From Bacillota bacterium (GTDB lineage: Bacteria; Bacillota; Limnochordia; Limnochordales; DUMU01), in assembly GCA_012839805.1 (NCBI GenBank), contig DUMU01000034.1, forward strand, positions 1 to 50,018: 50,018 bases of DNA, in the 5' to 3' direction. The position numbers and the translations under genes are program-made. The number at the start of each line of letters is the position of its first letter. Within the stretch, counting starts at the first letter, position 1. This document shows positions 41,179-49,122 of this stretch, one piece after another. A model generated the notes under the pieces. The model was not told the DNA's origin. It was given only the letters and a program-made list of their open reading frames with translations, and made no database searches.

Positions 41179-42813
41179 CTAGTCTTCCTGGTCGTCGTCA
41201 TCGTCGTCGTTATCTTCTTCGACATCTTCTGCCTCGTCGTCATCCCGGGCCTCCGTGGGCCGCCGCGAGCCGACCACCTGGTAGCGCCGCATCATCTCGT
41301 GGTCCTCGTGTTCAAGGATGTGGCAATGCCAGACGAAATCTCCGGGATAATCACCGAACCGGGCGATCAGCCGCGTCACCTGGCCCGGGTTGGCGCGCAT
41401 GGTATCTTTTGGCCCTGCTTCCGTGGCTTCGGGTGGGCTGGCCGGGCCGGTGAATACCAGTTCACCGGTATCTACGAATCTCGATACGTCGAAAGGCTGG
41501 CGGTCGAGAATCAGGAAGCGTACGAGGTGCAGGTGGATCGGGTGGCTGTCTTCTGTGGTGTTTATGACCCGCCAGATCTCAACGGTGTTCAGCCGGGGTG
41601 CTTCCGTGACCGAATCTCCCCACCGGAGCGGGGATGGACGGCCGGAGAGGCCCCTGGAACCGAGCAGCGGGAGCACCCTTCCCTGGTGGTCTACCCGTTC
41701 ATTCAACGTCACATCTCGAGTGCGTACCGCCTGGCAGGGATCGAGAACGAGGCTGCGCGGAAGCTTGCTGGGTATATGACTCCGGTCCGGTCCGGACAGG
41801 GGTAGCACTACCCGGAACTGAATTACCTCGGACGTGTGCTCATCCGGCGGTTCTCCTCCCGGGTACGGGGCCGGGGCAGTGTTTCGGAGAGTGAAGGTCG
41901 CACCCTCCATTCCGGTGAAATCAACGATGACATCGGCTCGTTCAGCCGGAGCGAGCAGGAGGCTGGTGGTGCTCACCGGTCGCCGCAGGAAGCCGCCATC
42001 CACCCCGATCTGAACCACCGGCAGAACCGGTTCGAACTGCAGATCGTAGAATCGGGCGTTGGAACCGTTCAGGAAGCGCAAGCGATAGCGGCGGGGTTCA
42101 ACGTTGAGGAAGGGCCAGACCTTTCCGTTGACCAGGATCGTGTTGCCGAAGAACTCGGGTACGATCTCTTGCGGGTAGAAGAGCGAGCCGTCGCTGTTAA
42201 ACGTACGGTCTTGGATGACCAGGGGTATCTCGAAGGAACCGGAGGGTAGGCCCAACTGGCGTTCTGCTTCGGAGCGGATGAGGTAGAATCCGGCAAGGCC
42301 CGCATAAACGTTGAGCCGCGTTATCCCCACGGCGTGGTCGTGATACCAAAGGGTGGTGGACGGCTGGCGATTCGGGTACTCAAATACGTTGGTGGTAAAA
42401 CTTGGTCCGGCTTCCGCCAGGCCCGGCGCGAACCAGGCTTCGGGATGCCCGTCGAACTCCGGGGGAACGTTGCCTCCGTGCAAGTGAACCACTGTCCGCA
42501 CCTGCGGGCGGAAGGCTTCAGCACCATGTACGGAGGTATCCACGGGGAGCAGGTGCGCGGAGGGAAGCTCGTTCAGGTATTGAACCCTTATTGGGCGCCC
42601 GCGTCTCACCTCGAAGGTGGGGCCGGGGTAACGCCCTTCGTAACCCCATACCGTGGTCGGGGGAAAATCCCGGTGCAGTTGCTGCTGCACCTGTAGCATG
42701 CGAACCCGGAATAACGGCCTGCCGCGCTCCCAGCCCGCGGGCTGCAGGACTTCCGGAATCGGCAACGGATCGACAAACTTGGGAACGGTACCCGGAACAG
42801 CCGGATTTACCAT
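41179..42813 (-). CDS. CotA-like multicopper oxidase (laccase) with acidic tail
   Basis: 544 residues. All four copper-binding blocks are intact: HLHG (110-113), WYHDHA (157-161 region), HPIHLH (424-429) and HCHILEHEDHEM (496-507), with axial M507. The length, lack of signal peptide and the last block closely match CotA spore-coat laccase and bilirubin-oxidase-type enzymes that oxidise phenols or metals with O2. The last 22 residues are almost only aspartate and glutamate, not part of CotA, and are encoded by GTC/ATC-type repeats on the plus strand (41180-41240). ATG 42813 has AAGGAG nine bases upstream. Copper cluster neighbours at 47-49 kb make a metal-oxidase role possible as well. Confidence 0.9.
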   Translation of the reverse strand: MVNPAVPGTVPKFVDPLPIPEVLQPAGWERGRPLFRVRMLQVQQQLHRDFPPTTVWGYEGRYPGPTFEVRRGRPIRVQYLNELPSAHLLPVDTSVHGAEAFRPQVRTVVHLHGGNVPPEFDGHPEAWFAPGLAEAGPSFTTNVFEYPNRQPSTTLWYHDHAVGITRLNVYAGLAGFYLIRSEAERQLGLPSGSFEIPLVIQDRTFNSDGSLFYPQEIVPEFFGNTILVNGKVWPFLNVEPRRYRLRFLNGSNARFYDLQFEPVLPVVQIGVDGGFLRRPVSTTSLLLAPAERADVIVDFTGMEGATFTLRNTAPAPYPGGEPPDEHTSEVIQFRVVLPLSGPDRSHIPSKLPRSLVLDPCQAVRTRDVTLNERVDHQGRVLPLLGSRGLSGRPSPLRWGDSVTEAPRLNTVEIWRVINTTEDSHPIHLHLVRFLILDRQPFDVSRFVDTGELVFTGPASPPEATEAGPKDTMRANPGQVTRLIARFGDYPGDFVWHCHILEHEDHEMMRRYQVVGSRRPTEARDDDEAEDVEEDNDDDDDDQED

Positions 42814-43001
42814 GCGGGATCACTCCTTGAAAAGCCGAGTCACCCCCAGCCTATGAATGATCCCCCGCCGTAGCCATGCGATCCGGCACCCATTCCCCCT
42901 GCCTTGCGTGCCTAGCCGGCCTTGTGTGGAGCACCCCGTTGCGCAATAGAGCCCTCGGGCGGCCTCCTCGCACTCTTTGCAGCTGCCTCCCGGCATCTCA
43001 G

Positions 43002-45167
43002 TTACCTACGGCTCCATGCCTCTGCCTCAGTGAGAACAGTATCTCGCCCAGCAAAGCTATGAGGGTACTCCCCCCCCCCCGGTGCACTAATATTTTCCAT
43101 CTCTTCCAGCGGAATCCCCAGAAACGCCTCCACTACACGCGGGTCAAACTGCCGACCGGCGCACCGTCGCAGTTCCTCCCGGGCCTGCTCAACCCGGAGA
43201 GCCTCGCGGTACGGCCTAGCCGACGTCATCGCATCGTAAGCATCCGCCACCCGGATGATCCGCGCCAGAAGGGGGATCTCCTCCCCTATCAGGCCCGCAG
43301 GATAACCACCGCCGCCGTAGTCTTCGTGGTGGTGCCGCACTGCCTCAATTACCGCCGTCGGGAACCTCGCCGGTTCCAAAATCCTGGCCCCGACCACCGG
43401 GTGCAACTGCATCTCCTTCCTCTCTTCTTCATCAAGCCGTCCCGGCTTCAGCAAAATGTCTTCCCGCACACCGATCTTACCCAGATCGTGCAACAGCCCC
43501 GCCAGGTATACCTGCTCCTGCTCTTCGGCACCAAGCCCCAGCACGCGGGCGCAGGCCTGTGCCCATCGCGCCACCCGCACGGAATGCCCTCGCGTGTAAA
43601 CATCCTTGGCTTCCAGCGCCGCTGCCAGCGCCTGCACGGCACTCAAATAGTACTCCCGCAGCGACGAATACAGACGGGCATTCTGCAGTGCCAATCCCGT
43701 CTGGCTCGCAACAATCCCCAGATACCCGACTTCTTCCTCAGTCCACCGCCGCGGAACCGACGAGTAAATCTTCAGTGTCCCCAGAACCTTTCCGCCTGCC
43801 CGCACTGGCACCACGGCCAATGCACGTATTTCGGCTGAGTAGTATGGCAGATGCAGGCCCGACTCGCTGCCGGCCAGGTCTTCCACTACCACGGGCTCCC
43901 CCGTCTCCAGCACCTTCCCCAGCACGGTACCCTCGGGCCGCACGCGGCCGGCCCTGGCCTGCAGTTCCGCACCCATGCCAAGACTGCCCGTCAGCACCAG
44001 CTCGCCGGTTTCCTCATCAAGCAGCCGCAGGATACACCGCTCCGCTCCCAAGACATCCCTGACGCTAGCCAGAGCCGACTCCACCACCACATCCACGTCC
44101 AGGCTGCTCGAGACCACCCGCCCCACTTCGATCAACCGCTCCAGCATGGCCGCCCTTAACTTGAGCTCACGGAAAAGGCGGGCATTCTCAAGCGCCAGCA
44201 CCAGGCTCGTGCCCAGCGTGGTCAGAAACGCGGTCTCGTCTTCGGCAAATTCCGCTCCCTCCGGCCTGCCGGCTGCGGTCAGCACGCCCCTCACTCTGCC
44301 CCCAAACGTTAGGGGTATCGCTACGGCCGGCCGCCTTTCTTCCAGCGTCCTACCTCCGGGCCGGCTATTAAAGTGAACAGCACGCGTCTCTCGCTCAACA
44401 GCCGCGACCACTTCGCCCGACGGCACGACGCGAAACTCCTCACTGGATTCCGCGGTAGCCGCCACCTCCGAGGCCGCAACCCCAGGAGTATCGGAAAGCA
44501 TCACCACCGACCCGCTGGTGGCACCAGTTAATTCCAGCACCACTCCGAGTGCCCTCTGTGCGACCTCGGTCACGTCAAGGCTGCCGGAAACGGTCCGGCT
44601 GAACTCGAACAAAGCGGCAAGCTGGTCCGCCTTCCTGCCCAGTTCTTCTTTGGCATGGAGCAACTGAGCCACCGTCTCCGTTACCTTTCGCACTACCGCC
44701 GTCACCGTCCGGAGTCGCTCTTCCGTCCAGAGCGGCACCGCCCCGGCCGCCTCAAGAAGCCTTTTCAGATCAATGCCCGTCTCCCGGGCCAACCGCGTCA
44801 CCGCTTCCCGCGCGAGCGGCCGTAGAGCCACGTTGCCGCCAATCACCACCGCTACCGTTTCTCCGGCTACCTGCAGGGGAACCGCCACATGTACCAACCC
44901 GGCATGGCAGGTGTGAAGAACCTCCTCCCCCGACACCGCAGCAGCCCTTACCGAGGCCACACGCGAAGCTGCGCACCTCGCCCGCGCTTCCGGGCTGCTG
45001 TCGAGCAGGGCGCAGAAAGAGCAGAGGTTGGACGGCTGAGTCAGCGGGCGCCCGTCCGGGTAGGCAACCATTGCCGCCAACCCCAGGGCGCGGCTCATGC
45101 TCTCTTGAAGGTCGTGTAAACCTACCTGCTTGAGCTCTTCATAAAAAACGGACTTATCCTTCAGCAT
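43002..45167 (-). CDS. PocR-GAF-GAF-HD-GYP c-di-GMP phosphodiesterase
   Basis: About 721 residues. Order: PocR sensory domain (about 10-150: GLHDLQESMSRALGLAAMV, NLCSFCALLDSSPEARARC, HTCHAGLVHVAVPLQV, with several conserved cysteines), a helical linker, GAF 1 (about 190-330), GAF 2 (about 345-505) and HD-GYP (about 515-695). HD-GYP residues are present: HSVRVARWA, LLHDLGKIGV, HHEDYGGGGYPAGLIGEEIPLLARIIRVADAYDAM in outline. It should hydrolyse c-di-GMP. ATG 45167 overlaps the GGDEF stop (ATGCTGA); GTG 45191 is an alternative. The last 25 residues follow an 11-G tract in the coding strand. Confidence 0.87.
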   Translation of the reverse strand: MLKDKSVFYEELKQVGLHDLQESMSRALGLAAMVAYPDGRPLTQPSNLCSFCALLDSSPEARARCAASRVASVRAAAVSGEEVLHTCHAGLVHVAVPLQVAGETVAVVIGGNVALRPLAREAVTRLARETGIDLKRLLEAAGAVPLWTEERLRTVTAVVRKVTETVAQLLHAKEELGRKADQLAALFEFSRTVSGSLDVTEVAQRALGVVLELTGATSGSVVMLSDTPGVAASEVAATAESSEEFRVVPSGEVVAAVERETRAVHFNSRPGGRTLEERRPAVAIPLTFGGRVRGVLTAAGRPEGAEFAEDETAFLTTLGTSLVLALENARLFRELKLRAAMLERLIEVGRVVSSSLDVDVVVESALASVRDVLGAERCILRLLDEETGELVLTGSLGMGAELQARAGRVRPEGTVLGKVLETGEPVVVEDLAGSESGLHLPYYSAEIRALAVVPVRAGGKVLGTLKIYSSVPRRWTEEEVGYLGIVASQTGLALQNARLYSSLREYYLSAVQALAAALEAKDVYTRGHSVRVARWAQACARVLGLGAEEQEQVYLAGLLHDLGKIGVREDILLKPGRLDEEERKEMQLHPVVGARILEPARFPTAVIEAVRHHHEDYGGGGYPAGLIGEEIPLLARIIRVADAYDAMTSARPYREALRVEQAREELRRCAGRQFDPRVVEAFLGIPLEEMENISAPGGGEYPHSFAGRDTVLTEAEAWSRR
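43070..43080 (-). repeat. 11-base G homopolymer in the HD-GYP gene
   Basis: The plus strand has eleven C in a row. On the coding strand it encodes APGGG just after the HD-GYP domain. One base less would give a different 23-residue tail (ending HGAVGN); one base more would stop after APGGGGVPS. The catalytic domain is not affected in any frame. It could be a slippage site or a sequencing artefact. Confidence 0.75.
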
Positions 45168-46372
45168 GCCCGGCTCTGAGCGCTCGAGCACTCCTTCTCG
45201 CCGGCCGCCGCTCCTTGGGACCTGCCGTCACTGTGACCCAGCCCCAGGGGTTGCTCTGCCACCCGCCGCTCCGTGTCAGTCTCCGAAAGACACGGCTTGG
45301 AGGATCCCGCCTGGGCGAAACGCTGCGCACAAGGAATTTCCTGGTCTGAATCCACCCCCGACGGGGCATCCGGGTTCGGCCGCGTCCGGCCCTTCAACTC
45401 CTTTGCACGGTAAAGCCGCCGGTCGGCCGCCTGCAGAAGCTCCTCGCACGTGGCACCGTCCGCAGGCCACCCGGCAACTCCACCCGACAGGCCGGTGGCG
45501 ACTCCCATATCCCGGCTCACTCCTGCCACAGCCTCCTCAAGCCGCCGCATGACATGCTCACCCTCCTCCCGGCCACCCGGTACCACGACGGCGAATTCAT
45601 CCCCACCGTATCTGGCCACCGCATCTCCCCGCCGGACGGCACAGCGCATCGTCTCCGCCACCCGCTTGAGCACCTCGTCCCCGAACAGGTGGCCATGTTT
45701 GTCGTTCACTGCCTTGAACCCGTCCAGATCGACCAGTACCACCGCAAACTCTCGTCCTTCCGCGGCCAGATCCCCCACCAGCTTGTACAACGACCGCCGG
45801 TTGAGCAACCCCGTCAGCGGGTCGCGCTGGGCCAGCTGCATAAGCTCGTCCTGCTGCGCCGCTACATGCCCCACCACCAGGGATACAGCGCACGCCTCAA
45901 ACCACATGAGCCCGGCAACCACAGCAGGTCCCAGCAGGTGCGAGGCGGAAAAACCCTCCCTCAGCGAAGCCACACAGATAACAGCCAACGCCAGAGAATT
46001 GACCGCCGCCGACAGGTAGGCAGCCCGCGGTCCCGACCTGAAACCGTAAGTAAACACCGGAACCAGGAATAGGAAAACCAGCGGACCATCGGCGCCACCC
46101 GTGGCCACCACAAGGCCGCTTATCGCTCCGAGGCCGAACAGCATCGAGGCGAGTTCCACCAGCCTCTTGCGCTGCGGGCGGCACGCCAGCCCAGCAGTAT
46201 TCGCTACAATGAAGCCCGCCGCGAATAAACCGAGCAGCACAAGAAGCAACGGCTTGTGCTGCGGTACGGATACCAGGACAATAAGAACCATGCCCACGCC
46301 GAGACCGATCCTGAGGCGGCCGAGGGCACGCCAGACACCCTCCGACGGTTTCTTCCAATGCGAATCTATCAC
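45161..46372 (-). CDS. Membrane GGDEF diguanylate cyclase
   Basis: 403 residues. Six hydrophobic helices (about 20-190) precede a GGDEF domain (about 195-350) with RDPLTGLLNRRSLYKLV, DLDGFKAVNDKHGHLFGDEVL and an intact YGGDEF signature. An RRGD inhibitory-site motif (RxxD) lies five residues before the signature, so product inhibition by c-di-GMP is expected. A 55-residue polar tail follows. The start is GTG 46372 with only a weak ribosome binding site. Its stop overlaps the start of the HD-GYP protein, so synthesis and breakdown of c-di-GMP are coupled in one transcript. Confidence 0.88.
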   Translation of the reverse strand: MIDSHWKKPSEGVWRALGRLRIGLGVGMVLIVLVSVPQHKPLLLVLLGLFAAGFIVANTAGLACRPQRKRLVELASMLFGLGAISGLVVATGGADGPLVFLFLVPVFTYGFRSGPRAAYLSAAVNSLALAVICVASLREGFSASHLLGPAVVAGLMWFEACAVSLVVGHVAAQQDELMQLAQRDPLTGLLNRRSLYKLVGDLAAEGREFAVVLVDLDGFKAVNDKHGHLFGDEVLKRVAETMRCAVRRGDAVARYGGDEFAVVVPGGREEGEHVMRRLEEAVAGVSRDMGVATGLSGGVAGWPADGATCEELLQAADRRLYRAKELKGRTRPNPDAPSGVDSDQEIPCAQRFAQAGSSKPCLSETDTERRVAEQPLGLGHSDGRSQGAAAGEKECSSAQSRAC

Positions 46373-46533
46373 GTGCGTCTCTCAACCCTCTTTCGTGCTG
46401 CGGTTGCATTTTACCATACTGTCCGGGTTCTGGTGCACGCCGGCTCCCCGCATCAGGCCGGCCCTGGCCGGTAGTTCGCCGGTCGCCCCTTTCCTGGCTG
46501 GGAGGGTTTGCCCTGCCGCATTTTCGCTTTCCG

Positions 46534-47397
46534 TCAGTGGAGGCCCGCACCGACCCGCCAGTAATAGATAGCGGTGAGCAACAAGGGTGTGCCCACGTCT
46601 ACCGCTGCACGCAGATACCAGGCCATCCCTCGGGATGGCGTTTTCTGGGCGTTACTCTCTCTGCCTGCCACCCCCGCTCCCAAGGCGGGCTTGCGCCGTC
46701 TCTCCACAATCGCCAGCCCTGCCAGCCCGACCGCTCCAAGCAGCATTCCCACTAGGCTGGCCCATTGGCCGTCTGAGAAGAAACCGACCATAGTGCTGTT
46801 ACGGAAGAACTCGACCCAGAACCGTCCAAAAGAGGCCAGTAACAGGTAAAGGAAAAGGAGAGTACCTGCGGGTGCGGGGCGGCCTGCGGAACGACGGCTT
46901 AAGAAAACAAAGATAACCCAGTCGACCAACAACTCGTAGACCTGCTGGGGATGAACCCGCTGGCCGTTCACCAAAACGGCCCAGGGCAGAGTCGAAGATT
47001 TACCGAAGATATCGCAACCAACACGCCCGATGGCCTGGCCCAGGGCAAGGGCGGGAGCCACCAGATCCGCCGCGTGCAGAAAAGATACTCCGTGCCGGCG
47101 CGTTGCCACCCACACGCCGATCGCCCCGCCTATCAACCCTCCATGCCAGGCGAGACCGCCCTGTTGAAGCTGGAGGATCCGTTCGGGATTGGCTGCATAG
47201 GTCGGCCATTCGAGCACCACGTGAACTGCCCGAGCTCCAATAACACCGCCACCAGTCGCCCAGAGCGCCAGGTCATATACGAAGTCAGAGGAGATTCCCC
47301 TTCGAGCAGCAGCCTTCGCAACCCAGAGAAAAGCAGCGAGGAGCCCCGCCACGAAGGCCAGTCCATAAAACGTTAGGTGAAAAGGTCCGACAGACAT
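46534..47397 (-). CDS. Prolipoprotein diacylglyceryl transferase (Lgt)-like protein
   Basis: 287 residues, about seven transmembrane helices. Lgt landmarks: the N-terminal HLTFYGLAFVAGLLAAFLW, GGVIGARAVHVVLEWPTYAANPERILQLQQGGLAWHGGLIGG in outline, ALGQAIGRVGCDIFGKSS, HPQQVYELLVD and FGRFWVEFFR. Lgt adds diacylglycerol to the lipobox cysteine of lipoproteins. The clustering with YHS and small membrane proteins rather than housekeeping genes, and the absence of lipobox cysteines from all four solute-binding proteins here, suggest a specialised paralogue. ATG 47397 has GGGGAA eight bases upstream; an in-frame extension to 47700 is not supported. Confidence 0.83.
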   Translation of the reverse strand: MSVGPFHLTFYGLAFVAGLLAAFLWVAKAAARRGISSDFVYDLALWATGGGVIGARAVHVVLEWPTYAANPERILQLQQGGLAWHGGLIGGAIGVWVATRRHGVSFLHAADLVAPALALGQAIGRVGCDIFGKSSTLPWAVLVNGQRVHPQQVYELLVDWVIFVFLSRRSAGRPAPAGTLLFLYLLLASFGRFWVEFFRNSTMVGFFSDGQWASLVGMLLGAVGLAGLAIVERRRKPALGAGVAGRESNAQKTPSRGMAWYLRAAVDVGTPLLLTAIYYWRVGAGLH

Positions 47398-47456
47398 ATG
47401 CGATTCCCCGTCTCGCTCCAGTTTTCCCTCTAGCGACGGCACTCCAAGCGGCCATC

Positions 47457-47969
47457 TCAGTGGCAGGCACTCCTGGTCCTCTTCCCCGCCCCTGGCGCGC
47501 CATACCGCTGCAGGTCGCCGCCCCCGGTGACAACGAAGAGACGACCCCTCATACTGCGGATTTGGTAGAGCATAAAAACGATCCCGCCAAGGTTCATCGC
47601 CAATCCCACAAGGGCCAATGGCGTTTTGATCTCGTTCAGGAAGACGGCCCCGGCTGAGAGCCCCAGGATAGGGAGCACATCCGCCAGGTGGTGGGCGCAA
47701 CAGGCTAACATGGCCGTCGCGCTAACCCCCGTGCTGCCGGCGGTCACCGCCGAATGCAGCCGCCGCGATTGATGCAGCCGCCGCAGATGACTGAAGAGTC
47801 CTACCTGAACACCGAACCCTACCGTTACCGGTAGAACGAACCAGGAGTCGTCCTTGAATTGCTGGAAAGCGTGTCCGGCATCTTGGGCTAGAGCGATGAC
47901 TCCCAGGTAGAAGGCGAGCAACGCTACGCTTCCCAGGACTCCAGCCCTTGCCGGGCCAGCTGTTACCAT
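47457..47969 (-). CDS. Four-helix membrane protein with CCxHH motif
   Basis: 170 residues with four hydrophobic helices (VLGSVALLAFYLGVIALA, FVLPVTVGFGVQVGLFSHL, ATAMLACCAHHLADVLPILGLSAGAVFL, ALVGLAMNLGGIVFMLY). The ACCAHHLADVLP motif inside the third helix offers two cysteines and two histidines for metal binding. Similar proteins occur near copper and mercury genes, but no reaction is assigned. ATG 47969 has AAAGGAG 12 bases upstream. It lies 55 bases after the next upstream gene and 59 before Lgt, in one operon. Confidence 0.7.
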   Translation of the reverse strand: MVTAGPARAGVLGSVALLAFYLGVIALAQDAGHAFQQFKDDSWFVLPVTVGFGVQVGLFSHLRRLHQSRRLHSAVTAGSTGVSATAMLACCAHHLADVLPILGLSAGAVFLNEIKTPLALVGLAMNLGGIVFMLYQIRSMRGRLFVVTGGGDLQRYGAPGAGKRTRSACH

Positions 47970-48024
47970 GATAGTACTCGGCTCCTTTCGCCGCCCCGCT
48001 GCTGAGCCCCCGACTCGCTTGCGG

Positions 48025-48612
48025 CTACTTCGTCTTGGTCTCTTCCGCCTTCGCCGCTCGCTCCGAACCGGCGGCTAGCAGCTTCCACCGGAAAAGCCGC
48101 TCCGGCACCCCACCCACATCCTGGATCACCAATTCCAGCCTATCGCTGTTAGCAAGAAACCCTTCCGGAATCTCAAACGCCAGCTGGCCACTTACGTGGT
48201 GACCGCCCGTAGGGGCCTTCCATGACTTGGGATGGAGCTCTTCCCCCCGGTCGTTGCGTAGGGCCGCAAGACGCGTCAGGTCGTAGTTCAACTCGACGGT
48301 ATGGGTATTCATCGCTACCTGGAGAGTGAGAATCTCCGTATCATTTTGTTCGACAGTACGACCGTCCCAGCGGACCTCCACGGCAACCTGCCCGGCTTCG
48401 GAAATCTGGGTTCCACCAACGCCTGCTACCTTGCCTGCCTGCAAAGCGGTAGTATTGGCCTTCCCGGACTGCGTTGTATCCGCGCTGCCTGCGATGGCAC
48501 CTACCTCGCTACTTGGCCAATTCTTCCAAACAGCAAGTCCGCCTGCCACTAGAACTGCTCCTACCAGAATGACCCGGGCCAGCTGGCTCGCCAGGCGCCT
48601 TTCCTTCCGCAC
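48025..48612 (-). CDS. Membrane-anchored protein of unknown function with GGHH motif
   Basis: 195 residues. One N-terminal transmembrane anchor (VILVGAVLVAGGLAVW), a polar linker, then a beta-rich exported domain (about 80-180: VAVEVRWDGRTVEQNDTEILTLQVAMNTHTVELNYDL, WKAPTGGHHVSGQLAFEIPEG, LELVIQDVGGVPERLFRWKL, in outline). Histidines in NTHTVEL and GGHH could bind metal. I do not recognise the family. GTG 48612 has GGAG six bases upstream. It is the first gene of the minus-strand operon that includes the CCxHH protein and Lgt, and its promoter is shared with the YHS gene. Confidence 0.65.
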   Translation of the reverse strand: MRKERRLASQLARVILVGAVLVAGGLAVWKNWPSSEVGAIAGSADTTQSGKANTTALQAGKVAGVGGTQISEAGQVAVEVRWDGRTVEQNDTEILTLQVAMNTHTVELNYDLTRLAALRNDRGEELHPKSWKAPTGGHHVSGQLAFEIPEGFLANSDRLELVIQDVGGVPERLFRWKLLAAGSERAAKAEETKTK

Positions 48613-48670
48613 AGGCCTCTCCCCCGTTCACTGGATATCATTCTTATCATTTGGAGTGTGCACCATCTGC

Positions 48671-48698
48671 CTGAAGAGAAACTGAGACGAACCTGAGA
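48671..48698 (-). promoter_or_regulatory. Three 11-bp-phased direct repeats, minus-strand operator
   Basis: On the minus strand TCTCAG, TCTCAG and CTTCAG start exactly 11 bases apart (plus positions 48693-48698, 48682-48687, 48671-48676). They lie about 60-85 bases upstream of the membrane-protein operon, before an A/T-rich TGATAAGAAT stretch that could be its -10. Direct repeats at one helical turn are the usual target of OmpR/PhoB-type response regulators. Confidence 0.6.
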
Positions 48699-48768
48699 GC
48701 AAGCTTAAAACGTGTGGGCCGGTGCCAGACCGCCTATGACATAGCCAGACAGTTTATTATCAGCAATC

Positions 48769-48796
48769 TCTCAGCTCTTCCTCAGGCTCTTCTCAG
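48769..48796 (+). promoter_or_regulatory. Three 11-bp-phased direct repeats, plus-strand operator
   Basis: On the plus strand TCTCAG (48769-48774), CCTCAG (48780-48785) and TCTCAG (48791-48796) repeat every 11 bases, upstream of the YHS gene. They mirror the set at 48671-48698, so each divergent gene has three half-sites pointing towards it. GATACC near 48804 could be the -10. Confidence 0.6.
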
Positions 48797-48846
48797 GAAC
48801 GCGCGATACCCTGGCCTCAGAAAGAAACTCGCAGGAGGTGGGTTAA

Positions 48847-49029
48847 TTGGCGCAGGACCCCGTTTGCGGTATGCAAGTCAAGGAAGATCGGGCCGCTGCC
48901 AGAACCCAGCACATGGGCCAGACCTACTACTTTTGTTCAACGGCCTGCAAGGCTGAGTTCGAAAAGAACCCCGGCAAGTATGTCAAGCAACACCAAGGCC
49001 ACGAAGGCCATCAGCACAGCCACCGATAG
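48847..49029 (+). CDS. Small YHS domain protein with histidine-rich tail
   Basis: 60 residues. The TTG start at 48847 has AGGAGG eight bases upstream. DPVCGMQVKEDRA, then QHMGQTYYFCSTACKAEFEKNPGKYV in outline, is a complete YHS (TRASH-like) domain with three cysteines that bind soft metals such as copper. The tail HQGHEGHQHSHR adds five histidines. It probably buffers or delivers copper in the cytoplasm. It is divergent from a membrane-protein operon with a CCxHH protein and shares its operator array. Confidence 0.87.
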   Translation: MAQDPVCGMQVKEDRAAARTQHMGQTYYFCSTACKAEFEKNPGKYVKQHQGHEGHQHSHR

Positions 49030-49047
49030 GCGACTGCTCACTCCGAG

Positions 49048-49083
49048 TGACCCGGGAGGCCACTGCGGCCTCCCGGCGTCACG
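49048..49083 (+). terminator. Strong hairpin between YHS and methyltransferase-like genes
   Basis: GTGAC plus a ten-base arm CCGGGAGGCC pairs with GGCCTCCCGG and GTCAC, with a single bulged C and a five-base loop. There is no T-tract. Similar 13-base stretches (ATAGGCGACTGCT near 49027 and ATAGCGACTGCT near 49095) flank it as direct repeats. It could reduce read-through into the next gene, or be a small inserted element. Confidence 0.5.
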
Positions 49084-49122
49084 GCTGCCGATGAATAGCG
49101 ACTGCTGACGGAGGGTTTCGCC

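Noticed and set aside
47398-47700. N-terminal extension of the Lgt-like protein
   Set aside because: Low-complexity sequence without membrane helices; Lgt proteins begin at the first helix, and a suitable ATG with a nearby GGGGAA is present at 47397.
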